A stretch of 64,000 bases of DNA, from the NCBI GenBank assembly GCA_034508935.3, contig CM067445.1, positions 47,926,553-47,990,552 of the forward strand. The letters run 5' to 3'. The translations under genes and the position numbers were made by a program. The notes under the pieces were generated by a model. The model was given only the letters and a program-made list of their open reading frames with translations, was not told where the DNA came from and did not search any database. Positions within the stretch are counted from its first letter, which is position 1; each line of letters starts with the position of its first letter. Below are positions 36,967 to 50,900 of this stretch, piece by piece. Origin of the DNA: Berghia stephanieae (taxonomy: Eukaryota; Mollusca; Gastropoda; Nudibranchia; Aeolidiidae).

Positions 36967-37363
36967 CTGTAAGCTCTTGTATGTAATAGCTGCGTCACCA
37001 TCTCAAGGCTCAGGAATTAATTAGTGAGGCAGGACTCTCAGCATAACAAACAACGCTTTTGAATCACACGAGATACATCAGTGTGCTCGTCGCATTGAGA
37101 ATTGAAAAATGAGATAATATAAATCAAGAAAATCGACCGGAAAATAAAGAAACTATCATTAAGTTTTTAAAAATTGAGCAATATTTTTTTCAAAATCAAT
37201 CTACTAGAAAATTTTTTTATTTCTAAACCAATTTTTGTGAAACAAAGAAAAATGTTCTCCTTTTTGCAAGCTGATTCAAACAATGTGGTTTTCAAATTTA
37301 TCGTATACGTAATCATTTGGAAGCTCCCGAGAAAGGTATTTTTGTGTAATCCCTTTCACACAA

Positions 37364-37370
<7 letters not shown>

Positions 37371-37408
<38 letters not shown>

Positions 37409-38060
37409 AACATATACAAACAATACACAAACAATACACATCCCTGGTCATCTATTGCCTATATTATTAATGTTAATATATACATCCCATGCTGATTGTC
37501 ACTACCCCCCCCCCCCCCCCAACCCCCAACCATTTCCACCATCCAAGTACCAGCGGCCTTTTCTCTTTGATTTCGTATCATGGTCTACCCGAAGCCCAAC
37601 ACCTCGATCGTTTGTGGGTCAACCCCCCCCCCCTCCCCCCACCTTCCCCCGTAATCAATTTATAATTTTCTCTCTGTATAGAGCGCCACATTATGCACAA
37701 TGATATACTATTGAATGACACTGACCTTGCCCCTCCCCTAACACAAGCCAACAGCAACCCAAGCTATCCTCTATCACGTGACCTTAGATCCGATGCTGCA
37801 TACCGCTTGAGAGTCTTCACTATCCAGATCTCGTTCATGGTCACGTGAGAAGGCTATATCCGTTCGGGATCGGCGTTCGGCGTCTCGTTCGGCCCGATTT
37901 CGTTAAAAGCCTATTATTAAAACAAAAATGTCATCGAGGGGGGTGGGGGTGGAGCCTAACTACAATAACACACACTCACTCACACACACACACACACATA
38001 CACACACACACACATACACACACACACCCACCCACACCCACACCCAGACACAAACTAAAA
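37371..38060. other. No gene seen; (CA)n, poly-C and (CA)n tracts
   Basis: CA repeats at 37,371-37,405 and 37,966-38,046 and C runs near 37,506 and 37,626. The stretch at 37,790-37,930 is GC-richer and has two GTCACGTGA-like palindromic sites, but no gene is visible. Confidence 0.5.
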
Positions 38061-38076
38061 AAAAAACAATTTAAAA

Positions 38077-38350
38077 ATTGAGCTTTTATATAGCACAATA
38101 TCCACTAAAAGTGCTCAAAGCGCTTTACAAGGGGTCCCTGGCCAACAGCAACATGCAACATGTAAGACGGGACATGACGCCTGTTTGGCGATATTACAAT
38201 TTTTTCGGACAGAGACAACGCTGTCAACGACCAGGTACTCATTTTACACCTGAGGACGGTGAGGGAATGTGAGGAAAGAGCCTTTTCCATGGACTTAACT
38301 ACGCCAAGCGAGGCTTGAACCCAGGACCTTCCGATCCGAAAGCGAGTGTC
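38077..38350 (-). repeat. SINE family A, 5' head cut by a TTC insertion
   Basis: Tail, centre and box B are close to consensus. The copy stops at GAAAGCGAGTGTC and continues as a TTC repeat instead of the remaining head. Confidence 0.92.
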
Positions 38351-38500
38351 TTCTTTCTTCTTCTTCTTCTTCTTCTTCTTCTTCTTCTTCTTCTTCTTCT
38401 TCTTCTTCTTCTTCTTCTTCTTCTTCTCTCAAGTCAGTAACAGAATGGGTATAGACCATGAAAAAATATACAAACTATCTTGAGCAATCACTTACTCTTT
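38351..38500 (+). repeat. Inserted (TTC)n plus duplicated 72-bp segment
   Basis: About 79 bp of TTC followed by the 72-bp block also found at 36,313. It interrupts the SINE and ends in TTTTTCGG, the same letters as the SINE's own centre. Confidence 0.88.
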
Positions 38501-38670
38501 TTCGGACAGAGACAACGCTGTCAACGACCAGGTACTCATTTTACACTTGAGTACGGTGAGAGAATGTGAGTAAAGAGCCTTTTCCTTGGACTTAACTATG
38601 CGCCGAGCGAGGCTCGAACCCAGGACCTTCCGATCCGAAAGCGAGTGTCATACCACAAGACCACATAGCC
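38501..38670 (-). repeat. SINE family A, second copy of centre and head
   Basis: Repeats 38,200-38,350, sharing the unusual CGCTGTCAACGACCAGG reading, then completes the head that the first copy lacks (ATACCACAAGACCACATAGC). Confidence 0.9.
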
Positions 38671-38923
38671 AAACAACAACAACAACAACAAACAGAACAA
38701 AAAGTTATAAAGAAAGGAACGGAGGAACTTCAGAAACTAAATTAATTGTGGTGACCTGATACAAATTTAGTACTAAAAATATTGTATTTAGCTACAAAAT
38801 TTAAAAGCCCAAGTCAGCTTGCAGATTGCAGACCGATCCTCAAATTTCTCTTTCTCTTTCACTGGAACCAACATATTCCAGCAAGCATAAAATAAATATT
38901 CCTCAGGTTTTAACAAAAATAAA
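38671..38923 (+). promoter_or_regulatory. Septin 5' flank and presumed 5' UTR
   Basis: A CAA repeat and AT-rich DNA, then a CT-rich stretch (CTCTTTCTCTTTCACTGG) about 75 bp before the ATG. The start context AAAATGG is favourable. No TATA box is convincing, and upstream non-coding exons cannot be excluded. Confidence 0.35.
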
Positions 38924-38947
38924 ATGGCAGCCCCTGATGTAGAAAGG
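38924..38947 (+). CDS. Septin exon 1
   Basis: Eight codons, MAAPDVER, ending at GTGAGA in phase 0. Intron 1 is 1,034 bp. Confidence 0.85.
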
Positions 38948-41900
38948 GTGAGACTGTTTAACTTTGCAATTCTTTAACACCCAGGACTTTATTTTAACTT
39001 GATATATAGGTAATAGTTGGGGGCAACATAAAGATGATTCTTCCCTTCCCTAACTCCAACCTGAACTTCAATTCCGGGTCTGGAACTAGAGACTAGAGGC
39101 TTGCTTGAATTTAAATTTCGTAATTCTTATATCTCTTCATTCAATTATTTGTGTGTGAATTGGTTCAGCTTAAACCGTGTTTAAGATTTAAGATATCAGC
39201 CATTTTTATGTGATTGAATTTAATGAGTTAACCATGTTCTATTACTATTATTTGCACTCAACTGGGGTTCACTGGAATGACTGAATGGAGTGTGAGTACT
39301 AAATTTGAATCACCACTGAGACTGAACCCCATTATTATATTATGAGAATGTGTATGAGCGGCCGATTGTAAGAGAGGACGTTCTGTTGTCAGTTAATTCA
39401 TTAATGTACAAATCGAAGTCTTAGTTAATTTGCCTTAACTTAAACTTAAAGTTTGAAGACAATCTCAATTCGACATCGTCATCGACTTACCTTCCACTTC
39501 CTGCTCAGGCTCAACAATACTCAATCATTTCTTATTCTTACCGTGGTTTCCCAACTGTCTGTCTAGCCTGCAACCAAAGTGATCAGTGATGATAAAGAAA
39601 TGAAATAAGGGTTAATGGAAACGTAATACTTATGTCAATTGTGACTCTCTTACTCTTACTTGAACTCAACCTGAAAATGAGAAATTGGAATTAGAAAATT
39701 AGAATGCTTTTCAGAGACATTAAAATATAAAGGTTTACAATTTCCAATTACAACGAACCTCAAACCACCTATTTTCCCCAGCTCTCGATATGCATATATA
39801 AAGCCAAGGGGTTTGACACAACGAATCAAATATGTACAAATTTTATAAAGTAGAATTTTTGAGTAATTGTGTTAAAATATTGTTTACAGCGATAAATGAC
39901 CTGGTCATACCAGTCAAATGTTACTAAATTATATTTTCACTTGACATCAGAATGAGACTTAAATCAAGTTTTTTATTTCAGCCTGTGACTGCATTGGCCA
40001 ATGCATTGAGAAATCTCAGCCTTTCTGGTCATGTCGGATTTGACAGTCTACCGGACCAGCTGGTCAACAAATCCGTTGCTCAAGGATTTTGTTTCAACAT
40101 TCTCTGTGTTGGTACGTAGATTTGTTATTCCTTACATGTTGTGTTGTGTAAATTTCTTAACTCTTTAAGATTCAACCCGACAAAAAAACGACAAATATTC
40201 ATGGGCAGGTTAGTCAAGAGTGGCCACAGTTAGTGAAATCCAATCGTTGAGAAGGAAATGGCAGGCCTGTCAGTTTCGCAAGATGTTTTCAGCTTTGATT
40301 GCTATAAATTTGACAACAAAAAATAAAACATGTAGAAATTGCGATTTGGATCCTATTTTATTTGCGGGTGAAAATAATTGATTTTGCACTTTGTTTGGTA
40401 AAAATCGGACAAAAATTATGACTTTGATGATGAAAAATTACTTTGATGACAATTATTGTAAATTTTAAAAATTATTATGAATAATTTATAACTCCCTTAT
40501 TTGTGGGGCGATTTTGTCATTCGTGGCATCAATTTTATTGTAATAGAGAAATAGGAACTTCAGAGTTATTTTTTCTGATGTGAAATTATTACTTTGTATT
40601 ATTTAGCACCAAGAAAAATGGTTGGTAAATAAAATTGTTACCCTCTTTGATCTACCGCCTGATGTTAAGGGTAATACAATAAAAGTAAGAAAAAATAATC
40701 ATTTAATCATTATCCATTCTGTTTTCAGGTGAGACAGGAATTGGCAAGTCTACAATGATGGATACGCTATTCAACACCAACTTTGATTCCACTCAAAGCA
40801 CTCATGACTTGCCAGGTGTCAAACTTAAAGCTCACACCTACGGTAAGATACATTGTTATCATGTCTATTGCTATGGATTGTATTTCTTTTTTCTTCAACT
40901 TTGATTAAATAATATTACTGAAATATATTTTAAAAACTGAAATTTAAAAGAAAATTATGTTTTTCCTTCCTATATGTCAGTTAATTAATGAAATTATTTG
41001 GCTAACATTCATTCAATTAAAATTAAAGATTTGTCATTATACCACATAGTCTTCAATGTATTGTGTAATTTCATGTCTCCTGTTTAAGACTTGAATTGCA
41101 TTACTTAAAAACCTATCTTTATAAAGTTTTCCTGAGGGAGAGGATTGTAAGTTGTTTTATTGTCAAAAAAATAAATGAGTTCCCTCTTTTTTTCACAGCT
41201 AAATGAAGGGTTTATAGTTTAATATAGAAGAATTTCATGTCACATCAAGTCGTTTTTTGTAAAAGAGAAAAGTAGTAACAAGTTTGCTTTTTTTGGTTTT
41301 GATTTTTTTTTTCTTTCCAAGAATTTAACAGACTCCATTTTAAAACTGCATTTATTTTTATTTATTTTTGGAAGAATCTAACTGCTGAGTCATGAATAAC
41401 TTTCAGATCTAAGCGAGAGTAATGTGTGCTTGAAATTAACTATAGTAGACACCGTTGGTTTTGGCGATCAGATCAATAAAGTGGATAGGTAAGGAGGGTT
41501 TTGTTGATATCCTAGACAATAATCTGCCTTGGTAAGGGCCAGCTCACCATTGGGTAACCATGGATATAAATTTCACATTAATCTATCGCCATTGATCAAG
41601 TTCTGATTGCAGAAGAATGGAATAATTTTTTATGATTTTTCTTCAGTTCCTATTTTGATACAGTCGAATATTCATTTTCTTGAGAAGAAAACATTATCAA
41701 AATAGAAAGATATTACTTTATATCTAAAATTTAAAAAATATATTTTTTAGTCTTGTTTGAAATTTATCACATGGTTTACTCATGATGGCCAGTCCTTACC
41801 TGTTGCATCTCAATAATATGATGGTATTATTCACTTTCCGTTCTATACACTCAATTTTTATTTTTTTGATTTGTTGACAACTAACCTCATTTATAATTAT

Positions 41901-44900
41901 TCTAAGAATGACTTTACTCGGACATTGTCTCAAAATCCACACAAAAAAAACAAACCATTATCTTCTATTCTATGGGGCCTTGCTCGTGGAACTGATATAA
42001 CTACCTCATGCCCTTCATCTCCATCATCACCACCTCCTCCACTCTATACTACAACCACCACCACCATCACCACTGCCACAGAGCTGCGTGAAAAGAATGT
42101 GCTTTTGAAATTGACTCTGGTTGACTCGGTTGGGTTTGGTGATCAAATTAATAAAGATGATAGGTGAGGAATTTTTCCACTAGCACTAAATGTCTTTGTA
42201 ATCCCAGTGTGATGGTTCGCCTTTTCTCCATTTTTAATTTTAAGTCTTTTTAAAATCTTTTTCTTCTATTTTTTTCCATTGTAGTTTGGTGTTGTAAAGG
42301 GGGATACTTACAACTTTTTTTTTTGCCCGAAGGAATCTCATTAATTTGAATTATGTCAAAAACATGTTTTTATTTAACTTTTAGCTTTTGAAAATATTTA
42401 TATATACTAATGAGATATTCAAATTGATTAATTTTTAGTTGGATATAGTTATCCCAGGTAATGAATTGTTATAAATTGGCTACAAACAATCAACCTTAGC
42501 ATTGAACTCCAGATGATAAATAAAGAACCTTTATTAAAGTAAATAGATGTCTATGTGTAGGGGTATATGTTTGTGTGTGTGTGTGTGTGCTGGGGATTGT
42601 TGTTAGGAGGGGGGGGGGGGGTTGCTGTTATGTAGGTTCTGTAATGGGTAATGGAATTTTATATATCGATTTAAACCATGGTATGAGATAAACACTGGCC
42701 CACAATAAATGTGTAGCCCAGCCTACTTGTCTGAATTACTGAATAATTATAGTAAGAATGTTGAGATCTTCGTTTGTTTCCTCTAGCTATTTGTATCAAA
42801 AACAAATACAAAACTTGGTTAGAGAGCGTTCTCTTATTTTGGTCCACAAACTTGTTACACTCACCCAGGCGAGCTCAGGGGATCAGTCAATTCCGTTGAT
42901 TTTAAATCTAAATTAAAGACACCATAAATTTAAGGAAGCATTTCTATAACTTGAAAGCTTTTGCTATAAATGAGACATTTTGTATGTGTATGTGTTTACA
43001 TGTGTGAGGGCGAGCATGTGTTTTTGAAAAACTCTTAGAATTATGTATGGATTAAGTGCTATATAAATATTTCTTCTTGTTATTTATTATTATATTTTTC
43101 AATGGTGATTAAGGAATTGAAGGAAATTTATTTATTTAATGTATATATACAAAGAAGATACAAACTTCCAGCCATGCTCTATACAGAAAGTTGTTTTTTT
43201 TTAGTCATTTATATTTTTTAATCAAATTAATGAGATTCCACTTTTTGATTATAGGATTTCTTGGTAGTCTTAACACTTATAATTTTTTAGTGACTTTTCA
43301 TTTTTCATTTCTCATCTTTACTATTGATTGCCTGTTTGTTTCCAGCGCATGAGTTTTGTTTCCCATTTATCATATTCGTTGCATGGTTTTGAAAATATTT
43401 GTGAATCATGGGATTTGTAATATTCCTTGAAGAAATAAGTGTGCTTTATTGCTTTCTCTGAACTATGGTTGATGATATCAATTATAAGGTAAAATATATT
43501 ATAGGAGGCACCATATTATAATCTGTGTCTCTCCTATTTGTGCCAACAGTTTTTCATCTTTGCTTGGATTTAATTTGAGAAAGGTGTTATAAATTTTTTT
43601 TTTGTGTTTTTTTGTAAGCTGATATATCTCTTGATCACTTTTTTGTTTATAACCAAATTTTGATTCTTGTACACATAAACATTGTCTCATAAATGACAAT
43701 AGCTTGCCAAAATGTAAAGTTTATATCTTTAGATGATTTATTTTTCCTTTGATTTAGATATAAATGTTAGTGGTTGTTTTGTTTGTTTGTTTTCTAACAG
43801 CTGTACCATACCAATGGTTGTATAGTCTGTATATAAATATCATAGCATGCTCTTTGTATTTTGCTACTCCGGTAGGTCTTCTTGTTGAATTAAATATGAT
43901 TCTAAGGTAACATGAAAAGCGAATGGCGCCATGTTGAATAATGTTTTCCTTTCGAATGAAAAAAAAAAGTTACCTTTTAAATTGTTATGGTCTTCCTGTC
44001 TTCTAATTTATGGATCACATTCTGCTTAATTTTTTACCAATTGTTTTTGACCATTCAGGATTTACAAAAGTCATTGATAAGAGTAGAATTAGAAGAAATA
44101 TTCTATTTAGATTTTGGTTTTGACATTTTTGTTTGTTGCTTCATTTTAAAGGGATCAAGAGTAAATTATCATTAAAAAAAAAATTATTTATTAAAAAGTT
44201 TCAATTAAGCATTATAAATATGATTGTAATATTGATTCGAATTTATTAATCTAGTGAAAAAGCAATGGGAGGGGTGATAGTTGACATCCGTAACCATCAT
44301 TATTTTGATAACCTGTTTAGTAAATTAAATTATTATAAATTAGCTTCATAAATTGTATTTAAGCTGCTGTTTTCACCATACTTACCTAAAATACCCTTTG
44401 TTTCAGCTGGAAACCAATTGTCAATTATATTGATGCCCAGTTTGATGCTTACCTCAACGAGGAGCTGAAGATCAAGAGAATGCTTCACACTTACCATGAC
44501 ACAAGAGTCCATGCCTGTCTTTATTTTGTGGCCCCACTGGGCATTCGTGAGTATTGAAGTCTCTGTTACATTTTCCTCTTCGCAAAGGTATTATACTAGA
44601 CTTGTAATATTGAAAAGACTAGATTTAGTTAGAATTTTTAATGATAATCCAGTATGCTTTTAAAAGAATTATACAGAAGTTGTTTAATGTGTTATTTTTT
44701 AAATTAGTATTCTGAAATTGACACAACTGAAATAAATATTTAAATAAACAAACGAAATTGGGTCTGTTATTTATGAAATACACAGGATGTCATAAATTTA
44801 TAGAACTGTGCAAGACTATTTGTACTTAATAAATAAATATTTATAAAACAAACAAATTGAGTGTCAAAAAGATAATATAGACATGTGCAGAGTAAAAAAC

Positions 44901-47900
44901 TATGCATTCACAAAAATACATCATCAAGCAATCACATGGGGCAGGCAGGCAGACAAAGGAGATTAAAAAAAAAAGACCTAGGGATTGGATGCAATGCTAG
45001 ATGATATTATATTTGGAACAAAGAATGTCAATTCATACCATTAGTGAATGTGAACAATAGAGTGCAACATTTGATTTCAGACTGTTGGTGTTACAGAGAT
45101 ACAACTAACACAAAAATTACAAATTATTAAAGTAAAATGGTGATAATACAAAAAAATTGGAGCATCTTCGAAAATAAAGTAGTTTTGACAAGCCACTGTT
45201 TTCTTTATACAATTTCGCGACGATTTTACTCTATAAGGGGGACCATTTTTTGTTTGTTTCTGATTCTTCTTGAGGTTGACATCTCTGGCATTGGTTGTCA
45301 TGTCGGAGAAAACCAAATGATCTGAATTAGTTGTAAGTTTTAATGGTGTGCAATATACAAGCACATTTTTATTTATTGAATCTTCATATTTGACTAATTC
45401 CCAGCCTGAAAGCCCTGGACCTTGTGACCATGAAGAAGTTAGACACCAAAGTCAACATCATCCCTGTCATTGCCAAGGCTGACACCATCACCAAAACAGA
45501 ACTCAACAAATTCAAGTCAAAGGTACTTGCTTTCCATCACACAATCCTCAATACCTGTACATAATGATATTGTAAGAAAAATATAAAACCTTTTAATAAT
45601 GCAAAAAACTCCCAAGATAAAAAAACAAACGAAAGCAAACAAGCAAAAACGTTGATAAGAATATGAACTTTGGTCATCCACAGTTCCATAACTGTTTTTT
45701 TTTTTTTTCATATAAAGAAAAATAATGGTATTTTGATAAATCTGAAACAACAATCCATGCCATATTTTGTTCCACTAAAGCCCTGTACATTCTTTATTTC
45801 AATTTCTTCAGGATTCATAGCCTCAAACAACATATTTGTGTCGTTTACACATACAACATCATTAACATAACATTAATACAAAGTCGGCATGGGTGACATC
45901 TGAAATACTTACTAAAGTAATACATGGTGACCGATTTAATGCGGAGTATTAATTAATAAATTGAATATTCACTCTGTTCAACAAGTTTTGTTGATTCAGT
46001 AGATTTATTATGATTGTATTGGCTCCATTGGAATTAATACAATACATACCGATGTATACACAGGTTTTCTTTCACATCCATTGTTTGTTAAAACCTAAAG
46101 ACTACCTCTCGAGCGTAGAAGCTCAATTTAAAAGGTGTCAGCCATGTTGACCGCACTGAATAGAGATGAGTGGCTTTCACAGAATTGATCTGCAAAACAG
46201 CCAGAGCTGCAAGTTAGTCGACCAAAGGCAATAAACAAGAGAAAAACGATACTATTATTTTTTAATAGTATTGTAATATTTCGAATAGGACCCAATACTC
46301 AACTTTAATCAAGTAAGATGATTTTTTTTAAATCAAAAGATTTTTTTTTCACACTAATTTTATTTTGTGTTCTGTGTTTTTCATCTTTCAGTTGATGTCT
46401 GAGCTTGTTTCCAATGGAGTTCACATTTACCAATTCCCCACTGACGATGAGACAGTAGCAGATACCAACTCTACCATGAATGTATGTCTGACAAGGCATC
46501 GATGACTTGCATATCAAAAACTGTTTAGTTGACGTTGTGTTTGTTTTGAAATTATTGAGGAAATGCTAAGAAACTTGAAAAGAATAAAAAATGCTCTATT
46601 TACATTCCATTTTTCCAAAGCCAATTATTATCAATCTTTCAGTGCTCAACAATATATATTGTAGTAGTCCTTTCGGATCCACTCAGCCTTATGGAGCCAG
46701 AGTTTATCTCGATTTCTATAGTGTGAAATGGACAACAGCAATTGCTTGCTATCCTTTGGATAGGACGCTAGTCTATCGCAAAATACTTGCTGCCAAATCT
46801 AACAGTCTCAGCTACCCATTCACCGCTGGATGGACATGGGGGGGAGGGGGGGGGGGGGTCAGAAAAAGGCCCTTTACGTGTGAAGCGAGTACTCTACCAA
46901 CTGAACTATCGGAACCCCCTACATATATTGAGTTGTGTCCAAATCTAACCGTGTAATAATATACGTGTCCAGATTACATGACTATTTTCACCAATTAATA
47001 GTATTGTTAAGTCTGTGTTTGTCTCGAGGGTAAGGGATAAGGGATGGGTTGGGCTTTAATATGAGCTTAAAATGATAATTTTTACGCACATGGCGCTTGT
47101 GAGGTCAGAGTCAGATTGACTCCCACGATATATCTCCTGATGATTGATGTAAATTTAACTAAGTGCAGCCATATTAAAAGCACTTGTCAATTTTAATTTG
47201 GAAATATTAGTTTCTTGATATCAGCAGAAGAATTTTCGTTAGTTTCCAACAGAACTGAAAAAAAAAAAATTAAAACATTTTAAAACTTGAGTTCTAAATT
47301 CAAGGGATTGTGAACATAGATCCAAATTCAGAGAATCTTTGTCTTGTAATCAAAGAAAGCTGAATACATTATTAACTCCATTTCAGCTAACACATAAACC
47401 CATTTTTTAAGAAAAAGGGCACCATGCATTGGGCTTTTTTTCGTGGTATTGGTTGATAGCCTATACCGTCTAGTGTATCTTACAAATCTAACTTCATTTT
47501 CACTTGCATGCACTCTTATGTATAAAGTATTCAATTGTTAAAAATTCAAAAGTAGAAAAATTATTTGGCCCTATTTTTGTTGTTTTCTTTTAATTCAGTT
47601 AATATTATTTAAAAAAATAAATAGATAATTGAGGTAATTTGGCTTATCCATCTCTAGGACTATTTAGAATGTTTCCATTGATATTAAACGTCTATTCTAC
47701 AGTAGAAATAATAATTTACGTTCATCATAGCATGGAAATCATGAAATAATCATTGTAAATCGTTGTAAATAGTCTATTCAGGTAAAAGTCTCATTTCTGA
47801 TTGATTGATTTGATAACATCGTTTTACTACTTTGTCTTTCCTCACAGCAACACCTCCCATTTGCCGTAGTAGGTAGTAATGATGAAGTCAAAATTGGAAA

Positions 47901-50900
47901 CAAGATGGTGAAAGCTAGGCAGTATCCTTGGGGCACAGTTCAAGGTGAGGATACGTTTTAATTGTAAAAAATTTTTTTTTAAAATTGAGCTTTTATATAG
48001 GTTAATATCCACTGGAGGTGCTTAAAGCGCTTTACAAGGGGTCCCTGACCAACAGCAACGCTTAACATGTAGGACGAGACATGAGGCCTGTTAGGCGATA
48101 TTACATTTATTTCAGATAGAGTCAACGCTGTTAACGGCCAGGTACTCATTTTACACCTGAGTACGGTGAGAGAATGTGAGTAAAGAGCTTTTTCCAAGGA
48201 CTCAACTATGCGCGGAGCGAGGCTCGAACCCAAGACCTTCCGATCCAAAAGCGAGTAACAGACCACACAAAAGTTGCACAATTCCGCAAATTTAAAAGAT
48301 GGATTATTTATAGGTATGGAAATGACCCATGCATGTTCCAGGATTATGCTTTTTTGACTATCAAATTGAAATAAGAAACAGAAAAAGCTCTAAATCTAGA
48401 TTATATTTTATAATAATTCAAACTTATTTTGGGTCATGATGGTGTTGTGCATTAGGGGGTCCCGTTTTAGCTCTTTGAAAAGTTAACCTCTATGTACCTC
48501 CATTTTCAGAGTATTTAAATCAATGTATTAGGGTGAAATTAGGGAAAATATTATTTTACTTACATATGGGTCTGTAACCAGCAAAAAAAAAAAATCAACT
48601 TTTTAAAAATTGAAACTCGTGTGGTGTTGAAATTATTTTTTCGATAATGATTTTTACAAAGAATTTATGAGAGGATTAGATCAAATCATTTTATTCCTTT
48701 TTCATCTGGAAATTTCATTTTAATTATTATTCCCTTTTTTGTTTTACTTGTTGCATGCATGAATAGAGGATAATTAATTTTAAATATTTGAATATTCTCA
48801 TTGTACTTTGTCACAGGCATTTGTTTCAAATGAAACAATGTTTCATCTGTTCTCAAAATAAACAAAAAAAGAAAGTGTTGATTTTTTATACCTTGAACTC
48901 TGGCATCTTACTTTAAAACAGATTTTTTGTCAATGTATGAAAGTATTTTTGTAAAGAGACAGTGCAGATCTTATGTATCATAATTCTCTGGGGATTATTT
49001 ATGTCGCTTATACCTGCCAACCCTTCCACTTTTAGGCGGAATCATTTCATTTTTACTCTTCTTTTTCGCCATTCTCCCATTTTCTCTAAAATTCCGATGA
49101 TAATGGTAAGAAATAGGGTGGGGGAATGTTATTGTTTCACAATTGCCAACAGGGAGGCAAGAATTAAAAATAATTGCTCTCCCCTACTCCTTTGCTGTTC
49201 CAGTCTCTATTGCAATTGACCGCATATGAAAAAAAATAATAATAGAATTACAAATTCCTATATTTTGGCTCAAATTCAATTTTTTGACATTTTGATTCTG
49301 CTTTTGGAATGTGAAGGGTTGGCAGGTATGTAACACTCCGCTTTACCTTTGAAATTTAAGAGAGAAAAATCCTGGGTGGGGTTCCTACCTCCCATAGGGG
49401 GCAGGGAGGTACTTACTTTGTCTTCTATCCCCCTATGTCTGTTTTCCAACATGCTTTCTGTCTTTGTCTTGGAATGAGATTACTTGGTTTTGTCCTGGCC
49501 CTAGCTGGGAGGGAAATAGTCTAATGTATAGTTAGTTTTGGGAGATGATATTTTTTTCTTTGTAAATCATCTCTCTGTTATGCACTGTATTATGTTTTGT
49601 TTATGTATTATAAATGATGTGTAAACATTTGAGTTTGTTCCTCTTAGTGGGGACCTTTGCTTGTGTCTGGATGAGACTTTTAGGTGATCTCAAACTAAGT
49701 ACATGATAGTGTGCTCTTGGAATCAACATCTGTTCCCTATTTGAACCAATTCCCCTCTGTCTGCCTTATTCTTGGATGCTTTAATTGTAATTCTAGAACT
49801 TTTAACTATCCCATTTTCTTCCTTTTTACTGGCGCTGATATGACCCTAATGTGTTGCAAGCACCGTAAAACCCTTAAACAAAAAAACAAAAAAAAACAGA
49901 GAAAAATCTGAACTAACTGAGAGTATGTATGCATGCGCTATACCAATTATTAACCTCTCTTTATCATTTTGTTTGATCTCCTTTTTACTTGAAATTTTTA
50001 TTTGAGATTAACGCACTTATTATAATTTCATTAATTTTGTTTTTCTTTTTAAATTTTTCAGTTGAAAATGAGAACCACTGTGATTTTGTCAAACTCCGTG
50101 AGATGCTGATCCGTACAAATATGGAAGATCTAAGGGAGGTAACTCACTCCAAGCACTACGAGCTGTATCGTCGACACAAGTTGGAAGAGATGGGATTCTC
50201 AGATTCTGAGTCTAAGAGGTGAGAGGACTGCCTTTGACTTACTTATTTTTCTTTTGGAATGAATTTAATCTTTAATGTAAGGAACAGAATCCTTGATCAA
50301 TCAGTGAAAGCATGTGTTTGTGACATTAATGACTGAGGGTATAGTTGTCTGGTTTTGTAAAGAAATGAATAGGCCAAGTGATAGTGAGCAATGTCAATAG
50401 CTATTTAGGTGACAATGACTGTAAAAGTCTAGCCCTTGCTTTAAAACTGTGGTAAAGCATTTAACATATTACCCCAAACTTAGGTATGAATGTGTACCTG
50501 ACACAACAGACACATCCTCTTCTTGTCCCTTATGTCAACACCCCAATGAAACAGTAACACACCACATTCTTGTGTGTCTAGTTCTTGAGGACCTCATACG
50601 CACATTCCACTCACCAAATCAGTAACACACTACATAGTCACCTGGAACAATATCGGAAGACATTCAATTTTATTTATGGTGCAAGACTAAAAGACAGAGC
50701 TCATCTTGTTGCTGATCGGATAAGTAACTAAGTAAGTAAGTAAAATGTAAGAGTTCCTGGGTACAGTGTAAGAGTACCTGGGTACCAGTGTAAGAGTACC
50801 TGGGTATCAGTGTAAAAGTACCTGGGTATCAGTGTAAGAGTACCTGGGTACCAGTGTAAGAGTACCTGGGTACCCGTGTAAGAGTACATGGGTATCAGTG

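Noticed and set aside
41871-42081. Open frame extending upstream of septin exon 4b
   Set aside because: It has intron-like content and a CCACAG acceptor at 42,081; only the 82 nt after that match septins.
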